Assembly: GCA_003512825.1 (NCBI GenBank)
Contig: DOOI01000031.1
Span: 22,922 to 37,792 of the forward strand
Length of the DNA: 14,871 nucleotides
Source of the DNA: Paracoccaceae bacterium
GTDB lineage: Bacteria > Pseudomonadota > Alphaproteobacteria > Rhodobacterales > Rhodobacteraceae
Direction of reading: 5' to 3'
Shown piece after piece: positions 1 through 6,905 of this stretch (within the stretch, counting starts at the first letter, position 1; every line of letters starts with the position of its first letter). A model generated the notes under the pieces. It made no database searches, had not been told where the DNA came from, and saw nothing but the letters and a program-made list of their open reading frames with translations. The position numbers were made by a program, and so were the translations under genes.

Positions 1-563
1 TCAACCATCGGCACAACATCCGACTTCATCGAATTTCCCACCATCATGGCCCGCGCCGCACCATCGCCCTGCACCGCAAAGATGCGCTCATAAACCGCGC
101 GCCGCTTGTCGGAAACGATCTCTACACCATGAAACAACTCTCCCAATCCTGATTGCGCCAGCTTGCGCTCCTGATCGAGCAAGTCCCCTTTGGTGATCAA
201 AACAATGCGATGGCTCTGCGCGACGTCCCGCACCACCTCCTCCGCATGCGGCAGCAATTCAATCGGGTGGCGCAGCATTTCCTGACCAACGCGGATCAAC
301 TCTGCGATCACGGTTGCGGGCACGCGCGCTTGGGTCACTTCAATCGCCGTCTCGATCATCGACAGCATGAATCCCTTGATGCCAAAGCCATAGTGCCCAA
401 TGTTGCGACGCTCCGCTGCCGTCAGCGCCGCCATCAAATCCCCCTCCTCCCAATAAGGCGCCAACAGCTCTGCAAACCGTTCCTGCGTTAACTGAAAGAA
501 CCGCTCATTGTGCCAAAGCGTGTCATCGGCATCGAAACCCACTGTCGTGATTAATCGGGCCAT
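1..563 (-). CDS. HAD-family hydrolase (phosphatase-like), C-terminus cut by window edge
   Basis: A phosphatase-like HAD hydrolase; 187 residues are visible and the frame is open to base 1, so the C-terminus lies outside the window. Motif I is near the N-terminus (FDADDTLWH, residues 10-18; predicted nucleophile Asp11 and acid/base Asp13). Motif II is LITKGD (122-127, Thr124), a motif III lysine is at about Lys153, and motif IV is GNSMKSD (176-182). The helical segment between motifs I and II suggests a C1-type cap, as in phosphoglycolate phosphatase and YjjG-like nucleotidases. The ATG at 563-561 is preceded by a purine-rich GGGAGAGG site. It is divergent from clpS. The substrate cannot be read from the sequence. 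The HAD call is firm; the exact phosphatase class is inference. Confidence 0.9.
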   Translation of the reverse strand, partial: MARLITTVGFDADDTLWHNERFFQLTQERFAELLAPYWEEGDLMAALTAAERRNIGHYGFGIKGFMLSMIETAIEVTQARVPATVIAELIRVGQEMLRHPIELLPHAEEVVRDVAQSHRIVLITKGDLLDQERKLAQSGLGELFHGVEIVSDKRRAVYERIFAVQGDGAARAMMVGNSMKSDVVPMV

Positions 564-576
564 TTGCCTCTCCCTC

Positions 577-606
577 TTTTCACCTTGGCATACAGAGTTA
601 TATATA
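577..606 (+). promoter_or_regulatory. Candidate clpS promoter in divergent gap
   Basis: TTTTCA (577-582) and TATATA (601-606) are separated by 18 bp. Both are only partial matches to -35 and -10 consensus. Initiation would fall near 612-614, which would favour a downstream ATG (650) for clpS. The AT-rich TATATA could also serve the opposite-strand HAD gene. This is a visual match only. Confidence 0.28.
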
Positions 607-613
607 CGCCGGA

Positions 614-1003
614 ATGGAAAACGTATCCCTGAGTCCCGGTAGCCCTCGCATGACACCTATGACGCTCTTCCTCCACGCCGGCCCATCTGATCAAGGCCCC
701 GACGATGGAACCGACGCCACGGTCGCCGTGCAGACGCGCCCAAAAACCAAGCGTCCACCGCTCTACAAGGTTTTGATCCTTAACGACGACTACACTCCGA
801 TGGAGTTCGTCGTGCATGTGCTGGAACGTTTTTTCGGCATGAACCATGCTCAGTCGGTCGAAATCATGCTCACCGTTCACAAAAAAGGCCTTGCCGTCGT
901 GGGCGTGTTCAGCCACGAGATCGCCGAGACCAAGGTGACGCAGGTGATGGACTTCGCCCGCCGTCATCAACATCCCCTGCAATGCACGATGGAAAGAGAG
1001 TAG
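614..1003 (+). CDS. clpS: ATP-dependent Clp protease adaptor ClpS
   Basis: ClpS delivers N-degron substrates (bulky hydrophobic N-termini) to ClpA for degradation by ClpAP. The core is unmistakable. The LNDDYTPM segment (residues 56-63) carries the Asn-Asp-Asp substrate pocket, followed by [20 protein letters not shown] (84-92) includes the pocket Met85 and His89. The C-terminal [13 protein letters not shown] segment and the HPLQC element are also present. The first in-frame ATG (614) gives 129 residues, but the first 40 or so are an unconserved, Gly/Pro/Asp-rich arm. ATGs at 650 and 659 would give 117 or 114 residues, and none of the three has a strong ribosome binding site, so the start is uncertain. 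It is 28 bp upstream of the rsmC-like gene on the same strand. Confidence 0.97.
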   Translation: MENVSLSPGSPRMTPMTLFLHAGPSDQGPDDGTDATVAVQTRPKTKRPPLYKVLILNDDYTPMEFVVHVLERFFGMNHAQSVEIMLTVHKKGLAVVGVFSHEIAETKVTQVMDFARRHQHPLQCTMERE

Positions 1004-1031
1004 CGTACCGCCCCTTCGCGGTGCCGATCCC

Positions 1032-2060
1032 ATGACAGCACACCGTTTGCACATTGCCCGCGACGCGGGCCTCCTGCCCCATGGCCTCTGCGTTCTCGGC
1101 ACGCCCGACGCCGAAACGGCTCTGGCCCTCGATGGGCTCGAGCCGCGCTTTGTTACCGCCTCGGCCCAAGCTGCTGGGCGCCTGCCCGCGCCTGCTAGCC
1201 CCGACCACCCGGAAAGCGCGCCTGCCACTCTGGTTTTGCTGCCCCGCTCCAAAGCATTGGCGCGCGGCTGGATTGCCGCCGCCTTGCGCCTCTCCCCCGA
1301 GGCTGTGTTGGTGGATGGCCAAAAAACCGACGGGATCGAAAGCATCATTCGCGATCTGCGCGCGCAAGCAGCCCTCAGCGTTGGCGATGCGATTTCCAAA
1401 GCGCATGGCAAACTCGTGGCCCTCTCTGGCCCCAAGGATGGGCTCAGCGCATGGGCTCTGCCCCCTTCCCCCACAGAAATAGCCCCCGGTCTTGTGACTG
1501 TGCCCGGCGTCTTCTCTGCTGACGGAATTGATCCCGCTTCTGCTCTGCTTGCGGCCCATCTGCCACCGCTCAAAGGCGAAGGCGCCGATCTCGGTGCTGG
1601 CTGGGGCTACCTCGCCACCGAACTGATGGTCCAATCCACCATCCAGCGCCTCCACCTTGTGGAAGATGACGCGCGCGCGCTCGACTGCGCCCGCCTCAAT
1701 CTCGCATCCCGCCCTGCACCAGAACGCGCGATCTATCACTGGGCCGATGTCACGACATGGCGCGCGCCCCGGCCACTTGACTTCATCGTGATGAACCCGC
1801 CCTTCCACTCTGGTCGCGCCGCCGATCCTGATCTGGGTCGCGCCTTCATCGATAGCGCCGCGCGCCTGCTTGGCCCTTCCGGACGGCTCTATTTGGTGGC
1901 AAACCGCCACCTTCCTTACGAAACGCGCCTGACAGAACTGTTCAAAAACGTCACCGACATGGGCGGCGACGCGCGGTTCAAGCTGATTTCTGCCGACGCG
2001 CCCAAGCGCAGCGCACCAAAAGGCGGCGCACGCCTCGCCAGACCCGCGCGCAGCCGCTAA
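1032..2060 (+). CDS. rsmC: RsmC-like class I SAM-dependent rRNA guanine-N2 methyltransferase
   Basis: Predicted 16S rRNA (guanine-N2) methyltransferase of the RsmC/RlmG group. At 342 residues it is close to E. coli RsmC. The C-terminal half has the Rossmann SAM-binding motif I (GADLGAGWGYLA, about 184-195), an acidic residue after strand 2 (LVEDD, 209-213), and the diagnostic catalytic motif IV NPPFHSG (255-261) of N2-guanine methyltransferases. The motif NRHLPYE (291-297) is typical of this group. The N-terminal half (1-155) is a divergent, probably degenerate methyltransferase-like domain, as in RsmC. The tail is basic (APKRSAPKGG...), which would suit RNA binding. The ATG at 1032 lacks a clear Shine-Dalgarno, so it may depend on translation of clpS 28 bp upstream. 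The exact target (G1207 in E. coli) is inferred from the family. Confidence 0.85.
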   Translation: MTAHRLHIARDAGLLPHGLCVLGTPDAETALALDGLEPRFVTASAQAAGRLPAPASPDHPESAPATLVLLPRSKALARGWIAAALRLSPEAVLVDGQKTDGIESIIRDLRAQAALSVGDAISKAHGKLVALSGPKDGLSAWALPPSPTEIAPGLVTVPGVFSADGIDPASALLAAHLPPLKGEGADLGAGWGYLATELMVQSTIQRLHLVEDDARALDCARLNLASRPAPERAIYHWADVTTWRAPRPLDFIVMNPPFHSGRAADPDLGRAFIDSAARLLGPSGRLYLVANRHLPYETRLTELFKNVTDMGGDARFKLISADAPKRSAPKGGARLARPARSR

Positions 2061-2088
2061 CCTGCGCGCATCTCAAGGGAGCCCTGTC

Positions 2089-2886
2089 ATGTCCTACTCG
2101 ATTTCCGGCAAGACTGCGATTGTCACGGGTGCCGCCAATGGCATCGGCCTCGCCATCGCGCGCCATTTCGCCGAACGCGGCGCGAATGTCATGTTCGCCG
2201 ATATGGACGAAGAACGCCTTCTACACGAGCTTGGCCCCAATGAAGACGGCAGCGCCACCCGCTATTTCGCAGGCGACCTACGCGAACGCCTGACACTGGC
2301 AAATCTGCTCTCGGCCACAATCGACGCCTTCGACCGAGTGGATATTCTGGTCAATGCCTGCCGTCAGGTCATGGTCTCAGAGACCCTTTCGCCCGAAGAA
2401 GACGCCGTCGAAGACCTCTTTCGCCGCAACGTCCTCACCGCGCTGCGCCTGAGCCAACTGGTCGCCAAACGGATGATCAAACAAGCCGAAGGCAAACGCG
2501 GCCCGGCGGGCTCCATCGTCAATATCTCTTCAATCATGGCGAACCGCGCCACCGATGGGCTACTTGCCTATTCGATGTCCTCCGCAGCCATCGACCAGAT
2601 GACCCGCGCGATGGCGGTCTCGCTGGCGCCGCAAAATATCCGCGTCAATGGCGTGGCTTTTGGCTCAGTGATGTCCGCCAGCCTGATGGCCGCCCTCAAA
2701 GAGATGCCGGAATGGCGCGATCAGATCGAAGAGCACACGCCCATGGGCCGTATCGCTGCGGCGCAAGAGCTGGTCGAAGCGGTGCAGTTCCTCGCCTCAG
2801 ATGCTGCCAGCTTCACCACAGGCCATATCATGACGGTAGACGGCGGGCGCTCTTTGCTCGACGCGGCAGGCACCTCCGCCCATTAA
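2089..2886 (+). CDS. SDR-family protein with altered active site (catalytic Lys replaced by Ser)
   Basis: A 265-residue protein with the classical short-chain dehydrogenase/reductase layout. The cofactor loop is TGAANGIG (13-20), the acidic residue after strand 2 suggesting NAD preference is in FADMD (36-40), and GDL is at 62-64. Asn114, Ser148 (in NISS) and Tyr161 sit in the usual places. The lysine of YxxxK is missing: Tyr161 is followed by SMSS, so position 165 is Ser. The usual NNAG is NACR (89-92). PQNIRVN (181-187) and the C-terminal VDGGRSL are typical. The ATG has a strong AAGGGAG site (2075-2081) 7 bp away, and the gene follows the rsmC-like gene by 28 bp. It may bind a nucleotide without classical oxidoreductase activity, or use altered chemistry; the substrate is unknown. 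Confidence 0.9.
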   Translation: MSYSISGKTAIVTGAANGIGLAIARHFAERGANVMFADMDEERLLHELGPNEDGSATRYFAGDLRERLTLANLLSATIDAFDRVDILVNACRQVMVSETLSPEEDAVEDLFRRNVLTALRLSQLVAKRMIKQAEGKRGPAGSIVNISSIMANRATDGLLAYSMSSAAIDQMTRAMAVSLAPQNIRVNGVAFGSVMSASLMAALKEMPEWRDQIEEHTPMGRIAAAQELVEAVQFLASDAASFTTGHIMTVDGGRSLLDAAGTSAH

Positions 2887-2893
2887 CGCCACC

Positions 2894-3466
2894 TCACTCC
2901 GCTGCGCCTTCGGCCTCCAACAGTGTCACCACTGTGTCGCCATAGCGCCGCGCCTCCAACAGGCGCAGTCCGGCCGGGGCCGCTTGTGCAGCCGTTTCTT
3001 CCCAAACAACCAAAGCACCGGGTGCAATCCACCCCCCCGCCCGCGCCGCCGCAAGCGCAGGCCCGCCCATATCGCGCCCATAGGGCGGATCAAGGAACAC
3101 CAACGTAGCGGGCTCACCGTCACAATGGGGCAACTTGCGCGCATCGCGGGCAATCACCCTCACCTCGGCCTGTACCGCCAGCATCTCGATGTTGCGCTTG
3201 AGCAGCCCAAGCGCCACTCGCCCATCATCGACAAAAGTCACACAGGCCGCGCCGCGCGACAGCGCCTCCAACCCCAAGGCCCCGGTTCCCGCGAAAAGAT
3301 CAAGCACGCGGGCCCCCTCCAAAGGGTCGCCAAACCGCCCCCCCGCCAATACAGAAAACAATGACTCCCGCGTGCGATCTGTCGTCGGGCGCAAATGCGC
3401 TCCGGGATCCCCCTTGCCCACAGCCGTTAACGCGCGACCGCGAAATCTGCCTGCAATAATCCGCAT
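2894..3466 (-). CDS. rsmD: 16S rRNA (guanine966-N2)-methyltransferase RsmD
   Basis: Methylates N2 of G966 in the small-subunit rRNA during 30S assembly. From the ATG start it is 190 residues, the normal size. The N-terminus RIIAGRFRGR is typical, followed by RPTTDRTRESLF. The SAM motif I is LDLFAGTGALGLEAL (about 55-69), and the catalytic DPPYG lies at about 126-130. The ATG (3466-3464) shares one base with the TGA stop of the flavoprotein gene upstream (TGATG), so translation is probably coupled. A GTG one codon earlier (3469) is the alternative start. Its 3' end converges on the SDR gene with only 7 bp between them and no visible terminator. Confidence 0.96.
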   Translation of the reverse strand: MRIIAGRFRGRALTAVGKGDPGAHLRPTTDRTRESLFSVLAGGRFGDPLEGARVLDLFAGTGALGLEALSRGAACVTFVDDGRVALGLLKRNIEMLAVQAEVRVIARDARKLPHCDGEPATLVFLDPPYGRDMGGPALAAARAGGWIAPGALVVWEETAAQAAPAGLRLLEARRYGDTVVTLLEAEGAAE

Positions 3467-4674
3467 CACAGCAGCGATTTCAGGTCCGTCGCTGGATCAG
3501 CGATCACGTCTGCTGTCGGGCTTTGTCCCGCATCGATCAACCGCTTGCCAATCATATAGGCCCGCGCGTCATTCATCGCGTCCACGGCCAATAATTGCGC
3601 GCCCTTGTAATACCAGACGGACTGCGTTTCTGCCTTGTCCCCGGCCCGCAAAATGGTGCGATCATACCCTGCATTCAGCCCGGCAATCTGTAGCTTTACA
3701 TCATACTGATCCGACCAGAACCAAGGCTTGGCCACATAGCTGCGCGCCGCGCCCATCATGTTATCCGCCACGCATTCCGCCATTTCGATTGCATTGGGCA
3801 CCGATTCCAGCCGAAGCCGTCCACCCTGCCATGGAAAAGAAGCACAATCACCGGCCGCCCAAATCGCCGGATCCGAACTGCGCCCCTGCTCATCGGTGGA
3901 AATGCCGTTTTCCAAAACAAGGCCCGCCTCTGCGGCCAGCGCGGTCTCTGGCGTGATGCCAATGCCCACAATGGCCAGATCGCAAGCAATCTCGCGCCCG
4001 TCTACCAGTTTGGCACCCGTCACATGGGTCTGTCCAACCAGCCGCTCCAACGCGGCGTTTTCCAATATTGTCACCCCATGGCGCGCATGAAGCGCCCGGA
4101 AGTAATCCGCCGTCTCCGGTGCCGCCACACGCTGCAAAATCCGCGGTGCGGCCTCCAAGAGCGTCACCGCCATGCCCCGCGCCGCAGCCACGGCCGCCGC
4201 TTCCAAGCCGATATATCCGCCCCCCACAATCAAAAGGCGCGCCCCCGCCACCATATGCGGTGCCAAAGCATCGGCATCCGCCAGATCGCGCATCGTGTGC
4301 ACCCCGGCCAATGCTCCGCCAATCGCTGCGGGCAATCTGCGCGGGGTTGACCCGGTCGTCAGCGCAAGCATGTCATAGCGTAGCGTCTCGCCCCCCTGAA
4401 GGCGCAGCGCCCGCCCGGCGGGCTCAATCGCCTCAACCCTCACCCCGGTCCGCATCGTGATCCCCTGCTCGGCGTAAAAGTTCTCAGGACGCAGAAAAAG
4501 CCGCTCCAGAGCCATCTCACCCAACAGGTATTTCTTGGACAAAGGCGGCCGCTGATAGGGGGGGGCAATCTCTGCGCCCAGCATTGTTATCTCGCCCTCA
4601 AAGCCCTTCGTTCGCAGCCGCATGGCCAAAGATGCACCCGCCTGCCCTGCTCCGATAATCACAACATGGGACAT
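3466..4674 (-). CDS. FAD-dependent pyridine nucleotide reductase, ferredoxin-reductase type
   Basis: A 402-residue flavoprotein like rhodocoxin/putidaredoxin reductases, which pass electrons from NAD(P)H through FAD to a small iron-sulfur protein. Visible elements in order are the FAD dinucleotide fold GAGQAG (8-13), PPYQRPPLSK (38-47), TTGSTPR (106-112), the NAD(P)H-binding GGGYIGLE (151-158), the second FAD motif WAAGDCA (272-278), and VPNAIEMA (292-299). A C-terminal reductase domain begins around PWFWSDQYD (317-325). No ferredoxin, P450 or Rieske oxygenase gene is nearby, so the partner is unknown. The ATG follows a GGGAAAGG-type site. It is divergent from the peroxiredoxin and coupled to rsmD. 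Codons 36-39 hold a run of eight C (4558-4565), a possible slippage spot. Confidence 0.93.
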   Translation of the reverse strand: MSHVVIIGAGQAGASLAMRLRTKGFEGEITMLGAEIAPPYQRPPLSKKYLLGEMALERLFLRPENFYAEQGITMRTGVRVEAIEPAGRALRLQGGETLRYDMLALTTGSTPRRLPAAIGGALAGVHTMRDLADADALAPHMVAGARLLIVGGGYIGLEAAAVAAARGMAVTLLEAAPRILQRVAAPETADYFRALHARHGVTILENAALERLVGQTHVTGAKLVDGREIACDLAIVGIGITPETALAAEAGLVLENGISTDEQGRSSDPAIWAAGDCASFPWQGGRLRLESVPNAIEMAECVADNMMGAARSYVAKPWFWSDQYDVKLQIAGLNAGYDRTILRAGDKAETQSVWYYKGAQLLAVDAMNDARAYMIGKRLIDAGQSPTADVIADPATDLKSLL

Positions 4675-4698
4675 TCCCGAACCTTTCCCGCAATTCTA

Positions 4699-4728
4699 TT
4701 GGCCTTGAGCTCGACCCGAGCCTATATC
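4699..4728 (+). promoter_or_regulatory. Candidate promoter of the peroxiredoxin gene
   Basis: TTGGCC (4699-4704) and TATATC (4723-4728) are separated by 18 bp; each matches four of six sigma70-type consensus positions. Initiation would fall near 4735, giving a leader of about 35 nt. On the opposite strand TAGAAT (complement of 4693-4698) is a possible -10 for the flavoprotein gene. Judged by eye. Confidence 0.4.
4709..4721. promoter_or_regulatory. Palindrome inside the peroxiredoxin promoter spacer, possible operator
   Basis: GCTCG-ACC-CGAGC is a perfect inverted repeat with 5-bp arms. It lies between the candidate -35 and -10 elements in the gap between the divergent flavoprotein and peroxiredoxin genes, a position where a bound regulator could affect transcription. 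The regulator is not known. Confidence 0.35.
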
Positions 4729-4769
4729 CGAGACATCAGAAAACGCAAACCCGCGCGAGGGAGAACAAC

Positions 4770-5258
4770 ATGACCATTGCAATCGGTGATCAACTGCCCG
4801 AAGCCACCATGGTAAAGATGGGCGACAAAGGCCCCGAGGCCGTAACGCTGGCCGACAAGTTGAAAGGCCGCACAGTCGCGCTTTTCGCCGTGCCCGGCGC
4901 ATTCACCCCGACTTGCCACTCCGCCCATGTGCCAAGTTTCATCCGCACCAAGGACCAGTTCACCGCCAAAGGCGTGGATGAAATCATCTGCGTCTCAGTC
5001 AACGACCCCTTCGTGATGAAAGCTTGGGGCGAAGCCACTGGCGCCACTGCGGCAGGTCTCACCATGCTGGCCGACGCAGATTCGTCCTTCACCAAATCCA
5101 TTGGAATGGATTTCTCGGCACCCCCCGCAGGCCTTATCGCGCGCTCGCGCCGCTATGCGATGATCGTCGAGAACGGCACTGTGAAGAGCCTCCAGATCGA
5201 GCAAAGCCCCGGCACCTGCGAAATCTCCGGCGGCGAAGCCCTGCTCGCCACGCTCTGA
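4770..5258 (+). CDS. Peroxiredoxin, Prx5 (AhpE/type II) family
   Basis: A thiol peroxidase reducing H2O2 and organic hydroperoxides in the cytosol. At 162 residues it fits the Prx5 subfamily. The peroxidatic site is PGAFTPTCHSAHVP (42-55), with Cys49 and the conserved Pro42/Thr46. The downstream arginine is in ARSRRYA (124-130). Cys150 (GTCEISG) is placed where a C-terminal resolving cysteine can occur; Cys74 is a third cysteine. The reductant (glutaredoxin/GSH or thioredoxin) cannot be read. The ATG has a strong GAGGGAG site (4757-4763) at a good distance. It stands alone on its strand, divergent from the flavoprotein and closed by a strong hairpin terminator. Confidence 0.96.
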   Translation: MTIAIGDQLPEATMVKMGDKGPEAVTLADKLKGRTVALFAVPGAFTPTCHSAHVPSFIRTKDQFTAKGVDEIICVSVNDPFVMKAWGEATGATAAGLTMLADADSSFTKSIGMDFSAPPAGLIARSRRYAMIVENGTVKSLQIEQSPGTCEISGGEALLATL

Positions 5259-5260
5259 GA

Positions 5261-5281
5261 CCAGACACCAGACACCAGACA
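5261..5281. repeat. Three tandem copies of CCAGACA
   Basis: Three perfect 7-bp copies (5261-5267, 5268-5274, 5275-5281), followed by an imperfect CCAAAGA that runs into the terminator stem. They lie just after the peroxiredoxin stop codon. This is a simple-sequence tract that could vary in copy number between strains. Confidence 0.9.
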
Positions 5282-5283
5282 CC

Positions 5284-5308
5284 AAAGAGGGGGCAACGCC
5301 CCCTCTTT
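5284..5308. terminator. Strong hairpin terminator between convergent genes
   Basis: A perfect 11-bp stem, AAAGAGGGGGC pairing with GCCCCCTCTTT around an AAC loop (5295-5297). The stem ends in A/T runs on both sides, so the plus transcript has UUU and the minus transcript also ends in UUU. It sits between the convergent peroxiredoxin and phhB genes and probably works in both directions. Confidence 0.88.
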
Positions 5309-5339
5309 CCAACACGCAGTCTCTTCGCGTGGAAGCGCC

Positions 5340-5630
5340 TCACAAACTATCGAGCTTGCGCGCCAACTTCACATCCAAAGGCGACAGCCCATCCACATCA
5401 TGAGTGGTCAGCACCACGGTCACCCGGTTGTAAACATTGCTCCATTCCGGGTGGTGGTTCCATTTCTCCGCCCATAAGGCCGCCCGGGTCATGAAGGCAA
5501 ACGCCGCGGTGAAGTCCTCAAACCGAAACACTTTCATCACCGCATCTCGCCCTTCCACCATCTGCCACCCTGTGGCGAACAGCGGCTCCAACAGCGTCTT
5601 GCGCCCAGTCTCTGAAAGTTTCTCCGTCAT
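5340..5630 (-). CDS. phhB: Pterin-4a-carbinolamine dehydratase (4a-hydroxytetrahydrobiopterin dehydratase)
   Basis: Dehydrates 4a-hydroxytetrahydropterin so the pterin cofactor can be recycled after aromatic amino acid hydroxylation. Its 96 residues match the single-domain family. The signature is intact: HHPEW (59-63) giving His59 and His60, VYNRV (66-70), and LTTHD (74-78) giving His77, the usual three active-site histidines. The ATG follows an AAGGAAGG site (5637-5644) overlapping the stop codon of the upstream FemAB-like gene, with a gap of only 12 bp, so the two are probably co-translated. No phenylalanine hydroxylase is visible here. Homologues also act as DCoH-like transcription coactivators or in other pterin roles, so its physiological partner is open. 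Confidence 0.95.
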   Translation of the reverse strand: MTEKLSETGRKTLLEPLFATGWQMVEGRDAVMKVFRFEDFTAAFAFMTRAALWAEKWNHHPEWSNVYNRVTVVLTTHDVDGLSPLDVKLARKLDSL

Positions 5631-5642
5631 ATCTGACCTTCC

Positions 5643-6839
5643 TTAATCCTGCTCCTCGGGAGCATCCTTGCGAAACGGCCCCCAAGCCGTCAGCACCTCG
5701 ATCTCGTGATCCATCGCCGCGCGCTCCTCGCGCAAATACCGCGCCACGGCATTGGAAAACCCAACATCCCCAATCCAATGCGCCGAGTGCACCTGCACCG
5801 GCAAATAGCCGCGCGCCAGCTTGTGCTCGCCCTGCGCGCCGGCCTCCACCCGCGTCATTCCACGCGCCAAGGCCCAATCTATCGCCTGATAATAGCACAG
5901 CTCGAAATGCAAACAGGGATGATCCTCCACACAGCCCCAATAGCGGCCATAAAGTGTGTCACGCCCAATGAAATTCAGCGCACCCGCCACAGGCACGCCA
6001 TCGCGCTCGGCCAAAAACAGCACCACATCGTCGCGCATCCGCGCCTGCACCAATTCAAAAAATGCGCGCGTAAGATAGGGCGTGCCCCATTTCCGCGCGC
6101 CCGTATCTTGGTAAAACGCCCACATCGCGTCCCAATGCTCAGGCTCCAAAGCCGCCCCTGTCAGCGCGCGGATCGTGCCCCCAAAGGCCTGCGCCCGTGC
6201 GCGCTCTTTGCGAATGGCCTTGCGCTTTCGCGACGAGAGATCAGCCAGAAAATCGTCAAACGTCTGATAGCCCCGGCTCTCCCAATGATACTGCTGCGTT
6301 ACTCGCGGCAAAAATCCTGCCCCCGACAGGTGCGCGGCCTCCTCTTCCGTGCAAAAGGTCACATGGGCCGAAGAAATCCCGTTCTCCGCGCCAATCCGGC
6401 GAATACCCTCTGCCAAAGCGGCGTGCCCAGCGCGCTCAAACCCCGGCCGCGCCAACAGCCGCCGTCCGGTAACGGGCGTGAACGGCACCGCCACCTGCAG
6501 CTTGGGGTAATACCGCCCCCCGGCCCGCTCATAGGCCTGCGCCCAAGAGTGATCAAAGATATATTCGCCTTGAGAATGCGATTTCACATAAAGCGGGGCC
6601 ACGGCAATCACCTCGCCATCTTGCCGCGCCACCAAGGGCCGAGGGTCCCAGCCACTGCCTGCCCCAACCGATCCGCTCTCTTCCAAGGCTGCCAGAAAAC
6701 GATGTGTGGTAAAGGGATCGCGCGCGCGTCCGGTGCTGCCAGCCACGCGCGTCTCCGGGCAGGCACAGCTGTCCCACACCGCCGCGTCAATAGACCTCAC
6801 GCTTTCGGCCAGCTCTACCGTTACCGCCTCATCTGTCAT
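5643..6839 (-). CDS. FemAB-like GNAT-fold acyltransferase (COG3146 / PF04339 type)
   Basis: A 398-residue protein recognised as the peptidoglycan biosynthesis/recognition-like family with a FemAB/GNAT fold. Features seen are an N-terminal half with DPFTTHRFL (41-49) and a Tyr-rich YYPKLQVAVPFTP (110-122), a basic helix SSRKRKAIRKERARA (202-216), a core GRYWGCVEDHPCLHFELCYY (298-317), and EAGAQGEHKLARGYLP (332-347) near the C-terminus. No signal peptide or membrane segment is visible, so it is probably cytosolic. The family's biochemical role is poorly defined; an aminoacyl or acyl transfer is inferred from the fold. The GTG/ATG choice is simple: ATG 6839 with a modest CAGGG site. It lies 66 bp after the GDPD gene and 12 bp before phhB. 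Confidence 0.88.
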   Translation of the reverse strand: MTDEAVTVELAESVRSIDAAVWDSCACPETRVAGSTGRARDPFTTHRFLAALEESGSVGAGSGWDPRPLVARQDGEVIAVAPLYVKSHSQGEYIFDHSWAQAYERAGGRYYPKLQVAVPFTPVTGRRLLARPGFERAGHAALAEGIRRIGAENGISSAHVTFCTEEEAAHLSGAGFLPRVTQQYHWESRGYQTFDDFLADLSSRKRKAIRKERARAQAFGGTIRALTGAALEPEHWDAMWAFYQDTGARKWGTPYLTRAFFELVQARMRDDVVLFLAERDGVPVAGALNFIGRDTLYGRYWGCVEDHPCLHFELCYYQAIDWALARGMTRVEAGAQGEHKLARGYLPVQVHSAHWIGDVGFSNAVARYLREERAAMDHEIEVLTAWGPFRKDAPEEQD

Positions 6840-6905
6840 CGCGCGCCCTGTTGCTGGTTCTGTGCCCTACCCTTAAGGTGCATTCTGGCACGCTTGAGCA
6901 GGCAA

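Noticed and set aside
551..1910. Two long minus-strand frames (340 and 333 codons) opposite clpS and the rsmC-like gene
   Set aside because: They overlap each other and lie antisense to genes with clear motifs; the compositions are atypical for proteins.
3032..3038. Seven-C runs in rsmD (also near 3338-3344) as phase-variation tracts
   Set aside because: Such runs occur several times in this GC-rich window inside housekeeping genes and are most likely compositional.
3135..3956. A 273-codon plus-strand frame opposite rsmD and the flavoprotein
   Set aside because: It is Pro/Arg/Ser-rich shadow translation of a GC-rich antisense strand.
6862..6891. GTGCC...GGCAC inverted repeat and CCTTAAGG palindrome between the GDPD and FemAB-like genes
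   Set aside because: The arms are 5 bp around a 20-bp loop with no U-run. This is expected by chance and too weak for a terminator or operator call.
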